Shown here: positions 11,371-22,283 of the stretch, piece after piece | Position numbering within the stretch: the stretch's first letter is position 1 | Layout: the number at the start of each line of letters is the position of its first letter | Assembly (NCBI GenBank): GCA_029449245.1 | Contig: JANATF010000009.1 | Location: 62,001 to 126,000, forward strand | Origin: Mortierella alpina | Taxonomy: Eukaryota > Mortierellomycota > Mortierellomycetes > Mortierellales > Mortierellaceae | Length of the DNA: 64,000 bases | Direction: 5' to 3' | The notes under the pieces: generated by a model | The model's input: the letters and a program-made list of their open reading frames with translations, nothing else | Databases searched by the model: none | What the model was told of the DNA's origin: nothing | Position numbers and translations under genes: made by a program

Positions 11371-12748
11371 TTACAGATCGGCGCGGATCATGAAGCCAGG
11401 TCCAGTGGGCTCCGAGGTCAGCGAGGTCAAGCCGCCCTTAGGTTCGCAGGTGTGGCGGCCAGACTGTGGGCCAGCCTTGAGGGGCTTGCCGCCCTTCAAC
11501 GACTCCAGAACCTTCACGGTCGTCTCGGAGGTCAGGTCCTCGTAGTAATCATCGTTCACGGCCAACACAGGCGCGTTCACACAAGCGCCGGCGCACTCGA
11601 CCTCAACCAACGTGAACTTGCCATCCTTGGTAGTTTCACCAACCTTGATGCCCAGATTTTTCTCAATGGTCTTCAAAATCTCTGTTGATCCGCACAGCTG
11701 GCAAGGTGTGGTCGTGCACAGCTGAAGGAAATATTTGCCAACAGGCTCACTAAGACGGAGAGAACAAAAATAACCGCGTCAGCAAAAGGCGCTATGTTGC
11801 TTCACGGCGTAGCAGCGCAGCGCTGGGTAGTATGGTTGGCTGCTGTTGTGAGTTTGCCCGATTGCAAAACAGATCCCTGGGCCTATCCGAATGGTTGCTG
11901 GTTTACATCAAGCCTCATATCTTGAGTGTCATATCTTAGTGTCCTTGAATTCCTGGAATATGTCCTGCCGTAACGTGTGCCCTGTTGGTCGTCTTGTCCG
12001 TGGCGTTGCTTCCTTCACATCCAGCTCCCAGAATGACAGCACGGTTGTGTGATCGTGGCTCAGAGCCACTTACCGGTTATACATGGTGTAGAAGGTAGCA
12101 ACCTCATAGACACGCATGGGAGGAACTTCGACCATCTTGGCGACCGTGTTCATGACGGGCAAGCTGGTCCAGCCCAACTGGCGCTGGCCAAGGTCCAGCA
12201 GTGGCATGATGGCGCCCTTCTTATACTGAGGAGGATACTTGGCAATAATTTCCTTTGCACGTTCCATGTTCTCAGGGCTGAATTCAAACTTGACATTAGC
12301 GTTGTTGTCACTCGTGTCGCGGTGCTATCATTGAACAGAAGTACAAATGTAAAAGAAGTGCGGTCATTAGTAGCTATTCCTTAGTCAGTCGTGCTATTCC
12401 CCCCACCCTCCTTTCCCCCAAGCACGGAAAGATTGAGCAGGAGTTTAAAAGCGTCCTCCACGTGTAGTCTGGCAAAGCAAAGCTGCTAGAGAGGCATATC
12501 TCTCTGCGCTTGCGGCAAAAGAGATAAATGATTACAGAGTAGAAAGAGAGATCGATTGATCATCGTATGGTGCCACTGCTGTAAATCTCGGAGAATCATG
12601 TCCGGAACCCGAAATCAGTCCTGGATCGTTAAATTACCACAAACAGCTTGTCGGAGAGGGCGAAGCGGGTGGAGGCGATGGTGCGGCGGGCGACACTGCT
12701 GCGGATGGCAGGGGCAGCAGCCTGCTTGAGGAGAGAGCGGCTGAACAT
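11371..12748 (-). CDS. NUO-24: NADH:ubiquinone oxidoreductase 24 kDa subunit (complex I, NDUFV2/NUO-24)
   Basis: Peripheral-arm subunit of respiratory complex I carrying the N1a [2Fe-2S] cluster. Exons 12748-12638, 12324-12074 and 11749-11371 give 246 residues. An Arg/Ser/Ala-rich mitochondrial presequence ([20 protein letters not shown]) opens the protein. Cluster ligands are all present as C-x4-C and C-x3-C: Cys132, Cys137, Cys173, Cys177. Other hallmarks are the [18 protein letters not shown] block and [15 protein letters not shown]. Both introns are just over 300 bases. Presence of this subunit shows that the organism has complex I. Neighbouring genes are unrelated. Confidence 0.96.
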
Positions 12749-13196
12749 GACGGGATTAGAGTGTGTGGGTAGAGGTGGACGATGATGTTCGGAGTGTGCC
12801 CACCGAGAGATCAAAAAGGCCAGCGGGAGGCCCGTCTGGGTGACGTAGGGGTAGCGTGAGGGTCGCGTCCGAAACTTTAGCCCGCTGTTTGGCACCTCTG
12901 ATCTCCCGCCATCACGCAGTGAAAGACTCCCGCGGTCTTTGGTCCGTCGAACACGATGCAAGGGGAATTGCCAAATCCAAGTTTCTGCGGGTGTCAACTG
13001 CGGTTCAAGCGCCTGTTGCGCCTGACACTTGGCAAGTGTCACACATGTGGTCTGAAGAGTGCAGCGCTTACAGCCAGTTGTTCATGTTCCTACGGTACAC
13101 TGATAGCCAACTGTGTTTCATGTCGTCGTTTCGTAAATGTGATTCTATTTTTTTTTTTTACAGGTGAACAAAAGATATGTGAAGAGCAGAGAGGAG
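12749..13196. other. Intergenic upstream of the complex I gene
   Basis: About 450 bases between the minus-strand glycosyltransferase 3' end and the complex I start. It contains only promoter-type sequence and a short T run near 13148. No gene seen. Confidence 0.5.
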
Positions 13197-16077
13197 CTAT
13201 GCAGACTGGCCACTAAAGTCAATGGCGTTTAGAGCAATTTCATATAGGGCGCGGTACTGGTCCGCAGGCCCTCCAGGACGATCCCAACCCATGGCGCGAG
13301 CGCTCGCTACAAGGCGCGTCAAAAACTCTTCGTGTTCTTCCGGGTTCCGCTGTAACCGCCTCCATTCTGCGATGCCGTCCCTGATAGCCACCGCCAGCTG
13401 CGTATGAGCATCTGTTGCAAAGGGGTCAAATAGGTAGCTATTGAATCTTTCTTCTCTTGGCGCCTCGAGTTGTTGCTGGTCCACAGGTACGAACTGTCGC
13501 CCCAGTTGCGCCTCCTTCAGCTCTTGCTGCTGCTTCTTGTCATTGGCGTTCGGCCGGTCCACCAAAAACTCTGACAGGCCGCCCACACCCGAGGAGACGA
13601 TGGTGGATCCAAACAAAAGACCCTCGGCTGCCACCAGCCCAAAGCTCTCAGTCAACGAAGGGACTAATAAAAAGTCGGCCGCCGTGCGCCAGTAAATACC
13701 CCAGTCGTCCTGAGTCTTTTGATCCGAAATGACCTTGACGGTTCCCTTGAAGAGTCGCTCCAGATAGAGCATCTTTTTGACGGGATAGTTGTTAGGCTGG
13801 CCCATAATGACAAATTTGCCTCCGCGTTCCTTGATCTCGGTGCTGGCTGTATTGAAAAACTCGAGGCCCTTGTTGAACTGGAAGCGGCCGATGAATAACA
13901 CCAGAGGTCGATTGAGGTCCTGTTCCGACAACAGGCCATTCCTGTACAAAAAGTGCTTCGCTGCCTCCTTGGCAGCTCGGATCGTGGGATTGGGCGATCC
14001 CATGCCTACGGGAGCTCTGATCATATCCTCTTCGCCATTGACAGATGTGGCTGCTTCCGTCTCCTCACCGAAAAGTTCATCAGAGGGAAAGGCGAGCTCG
14101 TGCTTGCGCAACTCGGGCATCGTCCAGGGGTTCAGTTTCCCGAAATCGACACCGTTGGTGATGCCGATAAAGAGATTCTTCTCTGCCTGGTTCAGAACAC
14201 TACCGAGGACGAGCTCCTTGAGATAAAAGTCGAGTCGGCCTTCGACAATGTCCTTGGCTAACGTCTTGGACACAAACGTCACAGCATCGGCTAAATCGAT
14301 CCCCATAGCGGACGTGAACATGCGATGGCCGTGACAGTATGGCGAGATACCGTCCATTTGCAAAAACAGGTCCTCCTCGTCGTCATCGGAATGAACGCGC
14401 CTGTCCATGAACTTTTGGATGTTGGCGACCTCGTTGGAGTACTGGAGCTCATCGAGATAGTCGTGCAGAGTATAAACCATGGCTGGAGGCTCCTCTCCCA
14501 TGACGCCTCGATCGATTGATTGCTGCAGATAATGGAGAACGAGTGCGTTGGTTGCTCCGTGGACATGGACGACGTCAATGACACGAGTTGCAGCAGAAGC
14601 AAAAAGTGACACATCGTTGTTCTTGTTTTGGTACTGAATAAAGGTTGCAACGGCTTTGGAAAAATAAAGATCCTTCCATTCGCTTGGCAGACCCTTGGGC
14701 GAATAATAAATCTCTTGGACGCTCTTGCTCTGGAAAGCACGGTCGAAAGGGTAGGTGTCTGCTGGGCCGATTAGCCAAACGGTGACGGGGGTGATGCGGC
14801 GCTTGTCGGTTTCAGTGTCGCTGGGCTTGGTTGCTACGTCGTACTTGAACTTGTATACGTTGAAGACGAGCTGTTGCGATTGTTGGCGTTTATCCTTGAT
14901 CTCGAGTGGTAAGCTGATGACGGACTTTATGTCGATGCCGGGGACCTTGTCGAGCATGGAGTAATATGGAAGAACGACGTTGACTTTTTGCGATCTCGCC
15001 TTTTGTTGAGCTGTTGCCAGGGCTGTGACGACCATGCCCAGTCCGCCCATCGAGGCGGCGCCAAACTCTTTTGTGACGTGATAGACCTGGATCTGCTTCT
15101 TGTAGGTCGCTGTTGGGTCCAGGGCCAGGCCTTGGTAGCTAACCTTCCTAAAGTCGCGCGAGTCTGCATAGACATGCAGAGTCATGCAAGGGGGAGTAAG
15201 GGGGCGAGTTAGGGACAGGCAGCAAAGGTGTAGGTAGGTTGCGATAAGGTCTAGATGAACGTTGGGGTTTCAAGTCGTCTGTCGCACAGGCAATTTACAT
15301 GTTCTGAGAGCGTTTTTTTTAGGCTGTTTTTTTGATGGCAGGTCCTTGTTCCTGTAGTGTGCACCCATGTCTGTGAGTTCCATCCGCTTGGTGTTGCTTT
15401 GCTTTGCTTTCCCTTGGCGTTATTGGGCTAGCATTTCCTGACTGAGTGCATAGCCTCTTCCATCCTGCCCCAAAGACACATCTAGGTGAGACAGCATTAT
15501 TTGCCGAGTCCTTACCGATTTGGATCTGATCTGGCATCGAGTAGAGGAGGTTGGATCCAAGCAGCAAGACAAGCGCCTCAATCAGCGCAAAGACAAGGAG
15601 TATCGCCGCCGTGTAGTTCCACCATTTCCAGCGCCTTGTTGACGAGGGCGGATAAAGACCTGCTCCAAACCGCGATCGCTTTGAATAGCCGCTGTTGCCG
15701 ACGGAGAGTGAGTGGTCCTGGAAGGTCGACGACGATAGCGGTGGGAAATAAGAGTCTGTTTTTGAAGAGGCAGAGATGGTGGATGCCCCCAGCCCTACGC
15801 CTGCACCGCCCACATTGTGATCATAACCTCCGTTGCTAAGCAAATTGCTGCTGCTCCCACTGCTGCTGAGATTGCTTTGGCCAGACGTGCTAGAGACGGT
15901 GTGCTGATGATGGTTCTGGCCGCCCGCTGCGGTCGATGGGGATCCAGGCCGGCTGGCGGTGTTGCTACGATTCAGCAGACTGGAGCTGGGACTGTGATGT
16001 AGTCCATGGTGATGAGACCCGTTCTCGGACATGGGGGTGCCATTACCGTTGGACAGGGCAAACGTCCGCTGGGCCAT
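13197..16077 (-). CDS. Membrane-anchored GT5-like (starch/glycogen-synthase-type) glycosyltransferase
   Basis: Predicted single-pass membrane glycosyltransferase with a bacterial/plant starch-synthase-like catalytic part. Exons 16077-15516 and 15163-13197 give 842 residues. The splice G|GTAAGG ... TATGCAG|AC keeps frame. Residues 1-150 are Ser/Gly/Asn/His-rich and disordered; RRWKWW then a hydrophobic helix (about 154-177) form a type II-like anchor. The GT5 N-terminal domain contains YHVTKEFGAASMGGLGMVV, related to the K-x-GGLGD loop but with Ser for Lys and Met for Asp. The C-terminal Rossmann half has NGVDFGKLNPW, FIGRFQFNKGLEFF and SLTESFGLVAAEGLLFG, the E-x7-E-like nucleotide-sugar site. 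Fungal glycogen synthase is GT3, and GT5 domains usually sit inside giant alpha-glucan synthases, so this stand-alone form is odd. Acceptor and product cannot be told. Confidence 0.82.
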
Positions 16078-16257
16078 GCTGCTGTTTCGGCTGTGATATT
16101 AGCGAAGGAATAGCGGGGAATACGAGAGGAGTGGGGTGAGGTCGGACGAGAGTCAAGGGCGAGCAAGTCTGTTGAGGATCCACGACGGCACGAGTCAGCG
16201 ACAGAGACGTTTTGCTCTTTGTTAGCCTTTTGTTTTTGATTGTTGACGGCCTGGACA

Positions 16258-16500
16258 GTAGACGGCGAGAGAGAGAGAGAGGAAGAAGAGCAGGAAGAGA
16301 GTGAGAGAGAGATAAAGAGAGAAATTGAAAGCGAGAGAGAAAGAGCGAGAGTGAGAGAGACAGGCTAAAGTCAGGCCGAATGAGAATGAGGAATGAGAGC
16401 CAGGCGGTTCGAGTCGATGAACATGGGCAGAGTTCGAAACAGGAGACGAGAGACGACGAAAGAAAGAAAGAGAGAGAAATCGCAAAAGGCAAGGCAAAAG
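16258..16500 (-). repeat. GA/CT microsatellite tract upstream of the glycosyltransferase
   Basis: Imperfect GAGA and GAAA repeats on the plus strand, reading as CTCT/TTTC on the minus strand ahead of the gene at 16077. Low complexity, no coding meaning. Confidence 0.8.
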
Positions 16501-16688
16501 GAGAAAAGGAGATGGAAGGAATGCGCAATCCACAAACAAGCACACACAAGCACAATCAGGTCCATTGGCACTGTGCGACAAGGTGGGGAGATGAGCGATT
16601 GATTACCTGTTCGTGAGAGGGTCAAGCAGCAGAGGAGCCCCGGCAACGAAGAACGGCAGCAGGAGGCAGAGGAGGCAGAGGAGGTTGC

Positions 16689-16714
16689 GTGGAGTCGAGT
16701 CGAGTCGAGTCGAG
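16689..16714. repeat. Tandem GAGTC pentamer
   Basis: About four to five perfect copies of gagtc in the intergenic region. Confidence 0.75.
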
Positions 16715-17721
16715 GGTCGGTGGAGGATCGAGCGATGAAGGGAGGCTGGCAGAGGGAGAGAACGAGAGAGAGAAAGAGCGGAAAGAGGACGAGCCTAGAC
16801 AGCGAACAGGTGAAAAAAGGGGCCGGCAGACCACAACAACCTCCAGAGCCATTAGGTCCATGGCCGGAGTGCAAAAATAGCAGGAGGCCATCATAATTTG
16901 CGCACTACAGTTCTGCCGTGCGTTGCTGGCAGGGTGCGCTGGTGTAAATATAGATACGACCAGAGATCCACCAGAGCCAGCCAGAGCGCGTTTCGTTCCA
17001 TCGTCCTCGGTCGCGCACGCTGGATGTCTACGAGTCCGAAACAGGGGGTTTGACCGCGCGTGAAGACTGACACCATGCTACTGTAATGTATATTGTGGAT
17101 GTACCTCTGCGAGCTACTCCTGTACAAGCTATGCTCCCGCTCGTCGCGACTGTGTCTCACATAACCACCAAGTGGCATAGACTCGAGACAGGTCAACCGG
17201 ACGTATCTGGCTTGACTGAGTGGGCAAGCTAGAATGGAGGCTACCTGCCTAGGAGGGTCAGGACCATCTCTTGCAAGCTTATCAGAGCCGCACTAGCGTG
17301 GAATCTCGCCTTCGAGAGCACCATTTCCGCAATGACACGTTGGGTACCTTGCTCCTCTACCACTTGCCTCGCCTGCAAGCAAGAGCCCCGAACGCAGTGG
17401 ACAAGTGCCACTGGTGCAAGCGACTAACAGCTGTCAAAACCATTAGAGCCACAGTGTGGTAGCTCCGCCAAAATGAGAACGGATCTGAGTTCAGAGACTA
17501 TATGTACTTTGCTGAGCTTCAACAACAACACGCAAAATGCTAACGCTGATGCTGAGTGGTGCTCGCAGGGATACCAAGCGCAGCATCGGGTGTGAGACTG
17601 AAGGGCGAATTTTCCCTGGAAACGAGGGCCATGGGTGCAGAAATATACTTGAGTACTTGTATATACATTAATCTAGATAGACTGTGGGCTCAGAGTTGAT
17701 AAGGGCCCATCCAAAAAGGCC

Positions 17722-18975
17722 CTACTGGCTGCCATACACCTGCTTCCGAGGCTGGTCACTCTTGATCTGCGGCCCGGCTCTCTTAGCCTGAGCAGCCAAG
17801 CCCTTCACAACCTCCAGAAACTCGTCCACATGAGTGGTCGTGATCTGCCAATGCAGTACGAGCCGCACCTGTGTCTCGCTATCCGGTGCATCACGGTTGC
17901 CAATCTCGATTCCCTTGGCTTTCAGGTGCCGACTCAACTCACTCAGCTTGATTCCAGACCCGTTCACATCAAGAAACACCATGTTTGTCTCCACAGGTGT
18001 GTAGACTGTAGCCCCCGGTGCCTCCAATTCGAGCCTCTCTGCAAGATACTTGGCCAGAGCATGCGTTTGCGCCATGGTGGGCCACACATGCTCAATACAC
18101 CACTCTGCAGCGGCTGCCAGCCCTCCTGCTTGCCTCCATCCGCCACCAAACATCTTGCGAAAGTGCCGCGCCTTTTGAATCAGAGCCTTGTTGCCGACGA
18201 GGACGCTGCCGATGGGGGCTCCAATGCCCTTGGACACACAGAGCGACGCGCTATCAAAGAGGCTAGTGTACTCTGCAAGATCGCATCCCTGTGCAACGGC
18301 TGCATTCCAAATCCGTGCGCCGTCCAGATGCAAGAGCACTCCCTTCTTCCTGGCAAACGCAGCAATGGCTTTGACATCCTGCAGAGGCATCACCATGCCA
18401 TCCAATGTGTTTTCGAGAGAGATCAACCTCGTCGGACAGAAGTGCACGTTTCCATCATCGGCCACAAACTCTTGCTCGATATCCTGCACAGTGAGGTGAT
18501 GGCCCTGGTTCGAGACGGCCTTAACAGGATAGGCTGTAAGGTGGGAGTGTGCAGCCAGCCCCCCAGCCTCGTACCGGAAAACGTGTGATCGACTGTCGCA
18601 CAGGATGGATGCAGGTGGGACGAGGAGCGAGGCGCGAAAGGCCAGCTGGTTGGTCATCGTGCCTGAGGCACAAAACAACCCAGCCTCGTGTCCCGTAAGC
18701 CTGGCGACATGGGCCTCTAGGGAGTGGACACTGTCGTCCTCACCGTACACATCATCCCCACGCGAGGCTTGCTGCATAACCTTGAACATTTCATCCGTTG
18801 GCTGGGTTACTGTTGTAGAAGTAGACAAAAGGTGACATGTAGACAAAAAAGGGGGTGGAGAGGAGCATGCTGTTAGGGTGCCGAGGCTTCAGGGATGTGA
18901 GGAGTAGAGGAGTAGGATAGCAGCTCATCAAAGAATAGTAACAAACGCACAGGTGTCGCTCCGAAAGTCGGCCAT
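17722..18975 (-). CDS. GLY1: L-threonine aldolase (low-specificity type)
   Basis: PLP enzyme cleaving L-threonine or L-allo-threonine to glycine and acetaldehyde, a main cytosolic glycine source in fungi. A tiny 25-base first exon (18975-18951) encodes MADFRSDT and splices (T|GTGCGT ... CAACAG|TA) to 18809-17722, giving 370 residues. Without it the protein would lack the conserved FRSDT...TQPTDEM start. Active-site features: Lys202 in the [12 protein letters not shown] motif (Schiff base), Asp171 in [10 protein letters not shown], His84 in [11 protein letters not shown], and GDDVYGED near the N-terminus. Length is normal for the family. The C-terminal 20 residues are basic and variable. Confidence 0.95.
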
Positions 18976-19377
18976 GGTATGGCTGCTGGTGTGGTGCGTG
19001 AGGGTTGAGAATGCGGGTGTGGATGGGGAAGAGGCGGTGCGCAAGGATGTACGCGGAGTAGACCTGGCGATGGTGCGTACGAGATTCATGGATCCGATGG
19101 GCGGGACTAAAGAGGAATGAGGAATGCGGAATGGGACGAGGATCAAAAGGTCTTTTATTACAAGTCTTTTTTTTTTTTTTTCGTTGCCTGCGGTCGCCGT
19201 TGGCTGAAACAGACTGGGTGTGCTGCGTAGGGCGCAAAAGGGTTTTCTTTTTGCGCTTTGGTTCCTCACACTCCTCATTCGCCTCACTCGCCTCATTCTC
19301 TTCATTGTTCCTCACTCTCCACACTCTCCTCATTCTCCCCATTCTCTTCATTCCTCTTCACTCTCCCCCATTCTCCA

Positions 19378-19410
19378 CTCCTCTCTCTCTCTCGCTCTGT
19401 CTCTCTCTGT

Positions 19411-19457
<47 letters not shown>
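19378..19457 (+). repeat. CT microsatellite upstream of SIP5
   Basis: Nearly uninterrupted CTCT dinucleotide tract of about 80 bases, with a few GT interruptions at its start, on the coding strand of the SIP5-like gene. Confidence 0.9.
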
Positions 19458-19459
<2 letters not shown>

Positions 19460-19528
19460 CTGCCTGTCTCTCCAACCCTTTTCTTTCTCTCTTTCTCTTC
19501 TTGGTCTGCCTGTCTCTCCAACCCTTTT
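19457..19528 (+). repeat. 26-base direct repeat pair
   Basis: The unit beginning ggtctgcctgtctctccaac occurs at 19457-19482 and again at 19503-19528, separated by 20 bases of CT-rich sequence. The copies are identical over 26 bases, suggesting a recent local duplication or replication slippage in the promoter. Confidence 0.85.
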
Positions 19529-19831
19529 ACCCTTGTCTCTCTCTCTCGCTCTCTCTCCACCTTCACTCTTTGTTGCTTTATGTGTCGGTTTCTATTCCTT
19601 TTTTCTTTCTCTATACCTCCTTTCAGTACCCGTCGACGATAGCGTGTATCTCCACGCCTTGAAAGCCTTGTCAAACAAGAAACAAAAAAAAAAAAAAGAC
19701 TTGTACATACATAAACGTAGCCTCACCCGCCCCTCTCTTTCCCTCCCCCCCTCTCTCTCATTTTCACTCTCTCGCTCTCTCGCCCGTGCCCACTTTGTTC
19801 TCGTTCAAAATCCCACTTTTACTTGCGCAGC

Positions 19832-21928
19832 ATGGGAAACACCAGCACCAAGGACAAGACGGACCACGTCGACGGGGGCGAGCTGCTGCCCCATGGCATC
19901 TACACTGGCCCGCAGGACTATGACTTTCGGATTGTACAACGGCTTATCCTCCAGCGCAAACTCGCCCCCTTCTACAAGGGCCTCGAGGACTGGGACGACA
20001 GCGAGGACGCACAGGAAGAAAAGGAAAAACAGCAGCAGCTGCTTCAACAGCAACAACAACAGCAACAGCAACAACAGCGACAGAGAGCAACTGCAGCCAC
20101 GCGGGCCAGCAGTAGTAGCAGCAGCAACATCAGCACGGGTCATTCTCAGTCTTCAGGCCACAATGTGGCACGGGGCAGCAGCAGCAGCAGTAGCCACGCC
20201 CATGCGGACAGGCACCTGACAGAGGCAGAGCGAGAGAAAAAGCGCCTTTACCAAGGCGCCATTGAATGTCCGATTTGCTTCCTGGTGAGAATTCATCCCT
20301 TTGGCGAGGATGCACACCTTCTCAAAGAGGCCGCCTTGTTTTTTTCCGTGTTGTTTGCAGCAAAAGACGTCATGGAGTGCTCTCATGGGCGAATCTCAAC
20401 AAGGGTCTCTCTATATGAGCCTTATGTGGATGGCTGGAGTGGAGTGCCTCGGCAAACGTGCACGCACTGGACGCCACGGGCAGTAGATTATCAAGCTGGA
20501 GATATGCTGTATAGTGACACTCATCCGCGTAAACCTTCGTCCCCTTGACTCCATCGATAGTACTATCCTCGCAACACCAACCGGACGCGGTGTTGCGACA
20601 AGCCAATGTGCACAGAGTGCTTTGTACAAATCAAGCGCCTGGAGAGCGCTGCTACCGAGTCCCCTGCCTGCCCGTACTGTGTGGAACCACACTTTGGCAT
20701 CATCTACTCTGCCGCCCTGCTATCCACAGGCCTCATGTCGCCTTCGCCATCGATGACAAGCCAAATGGTAAAACGAGGGCGCACCTTTTTGTTGTTTTTT
20801 AATGGCTTCACACACAGCTCACAGAGAAGACGCAACTTTTGCATCATTGCATCGGGGTCCGGGAGCTATTTAAAGAAAACAGACAAGGAAGCACACCTTT
20901 TTCTCTTGCATCCTTCAATATTCCGTGTTCTTGTGCGCTACCTTTCACTAACGAAAAAAAAAACTCGTGCGTTCCGGTGGATATTCCCTTTCTGCTAGGT
21001 CGGGGGCACTTCAATGTCAGTTTCCTCATCGAACAACTCGATAGAACGCGGCACAGACGGCCAGACCCCATCTTCACCCTCCACACGTCGTAGAAGCACT
21101 AGTCACAAGAGCCCGGAAGTTGTTTCTGCAGGTTCGTGCTCAAAAGCAAACCGATCGCCCAGAGCTTTTTTTTTTTTTTTTGGCGTGTCGACTCCGCGCA
21201 CTCATAAGAACTCTCCGATCATCATTGCCCTATTAGATGACCTCCGTCCAGACTGGAATCGCAGGATTTTGGCAGCGGCGCAGCGTCAGCCAGGTTCGAG
21301 ACGAGCCTCGACCTCGTCCTCCATGACGAATGCAACGTTTGGACTGGGTCGACGATGGGCAGCGGGACGACAGGCAGGCACCAATTCGAGGCGATCAAAC
21401 TCGTCTGCTGCCGCAGGCGACTACAGTGGATACCTGACAGCCATGCGAAATATGGGTGCGGACCTGGAAGAGTTGATGATCATGGAGGCTATGAGGCAGA
21501 GTCTTCAGGATGAACAGGATCGACAGGCACGTGAAGCCTCCACAACAGCGACCGCCGCTTCACCCTCACAGGTGAATCAGCGATCGCGCACAGAGTCAGC
21601 GTCGGGCACAGACGATGGGTCGGGAGCGCCAAGAGCGTTGCAAGGCAGTAGCACACCCTCGTCTGCGACCGTTGATCAAGCCGGTTCCTCTTCTTTGGCA
21701 CGTGAAGCTCAGGTCACCTCACCCATCCGGAATGAACAAGGTCCAGATTCAGACAGCGAGGCAAGCATCAGTGAGCCCGAGAGCGATCAGGATTCACCCG
21801 CACTTCTACACAATCGTGCCATACGGTATGCATCCGCCACTATACCAGCGCGACCCTCTCCGGTCGAAGCCAGCACACCCAAGCACCGGCCTCAGGAGGG
21901 TGCAACTCAGCCATCCGAAGCGGTTTGA
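19832..21928 (+). CDS. SIP5: SIP5-like zinc-finger protein
   Basis: Homologue of the fungal SIP5 family; yeast Sip5 interacts with the Snf1 kinase and the Reg1-Glc7 phosphatase. Exons 19832-20284, 20561-20767, 20999-21131 and 21237-21928 give 494 residues. MGNTSTKD is a good N-myristoylation signal. After a Gln run (about 14 Q) and Ser runs comes the hallmark RING-like site, split by intron 1: IECPICFL | YYPRNTNRTRCCDKPMCTECF, closed by ACPYC. The rest is Ser-rich and disordered, with a conserved-looking stretch YLTAMRNMGADLEELMIMEAMRQSLQDEQ. Frame holds across all introns; intron 3 carries a run of 15 T on the coding strand. Confidence 0.88.
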
Positions 21929-22283
21929 GTCCGCCTTCCTCCCCCACATCATCTTGTCCTTGTTTTTGATAACTTTTTTTTTCTGCCCTTGTTGACTGTT
22001 ACAGGAAAGGAGATGTGGCGAAAGTTGTGCTCGCGAACCGAGCAGACGGTCTTTTATCAAGAAACATTATAAAAAAAAACGAACAAAAAACTATAAAAGC
22101 TTTCAGAGAACATGCCTGAATAAGAAGAAAGAGAGTGTGTGCAATGGTCAGTGTTCATTATGTATTCATTATGAAGATACTATGGCGGGCGACAGGCACC
22201 CGTGGGAATATTTGTGTGATCTCTATGTGATGATGTGGGCGATGGGAGGGAACGCGGAAAAGAGTGGGGAGGGGAGAATTGCT

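Larger units (their letters stand above)
16078..17721. other. Intergenic between threonine aldolase 3' end and the glycosyltransferase start
   Basis: About 1.6 kb. The first part (16258-16500) is a GA-rich tract, which is CT-rich on the coding strand of the glycosyltransferase and likely its promoter or leader. A GAGTC pentamer array lies near 16690-16712, and another GA-rich stretch at 16740-16800. From 16900 to 17700 I see no coding signal or RNA gene. Confidence 0.55.
18976..19831. other. Divergent promoter region, threonine aldolase / SIP5
   Basis: About 850 bases shared by two divergent genes. Contains tcattc/ctcctc-type repeats (19265-19375), a long CT microsatellite (19378-19457), a 26-base direct repeat and an A run near 19685. 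No coding region. Confidence 0.6.
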
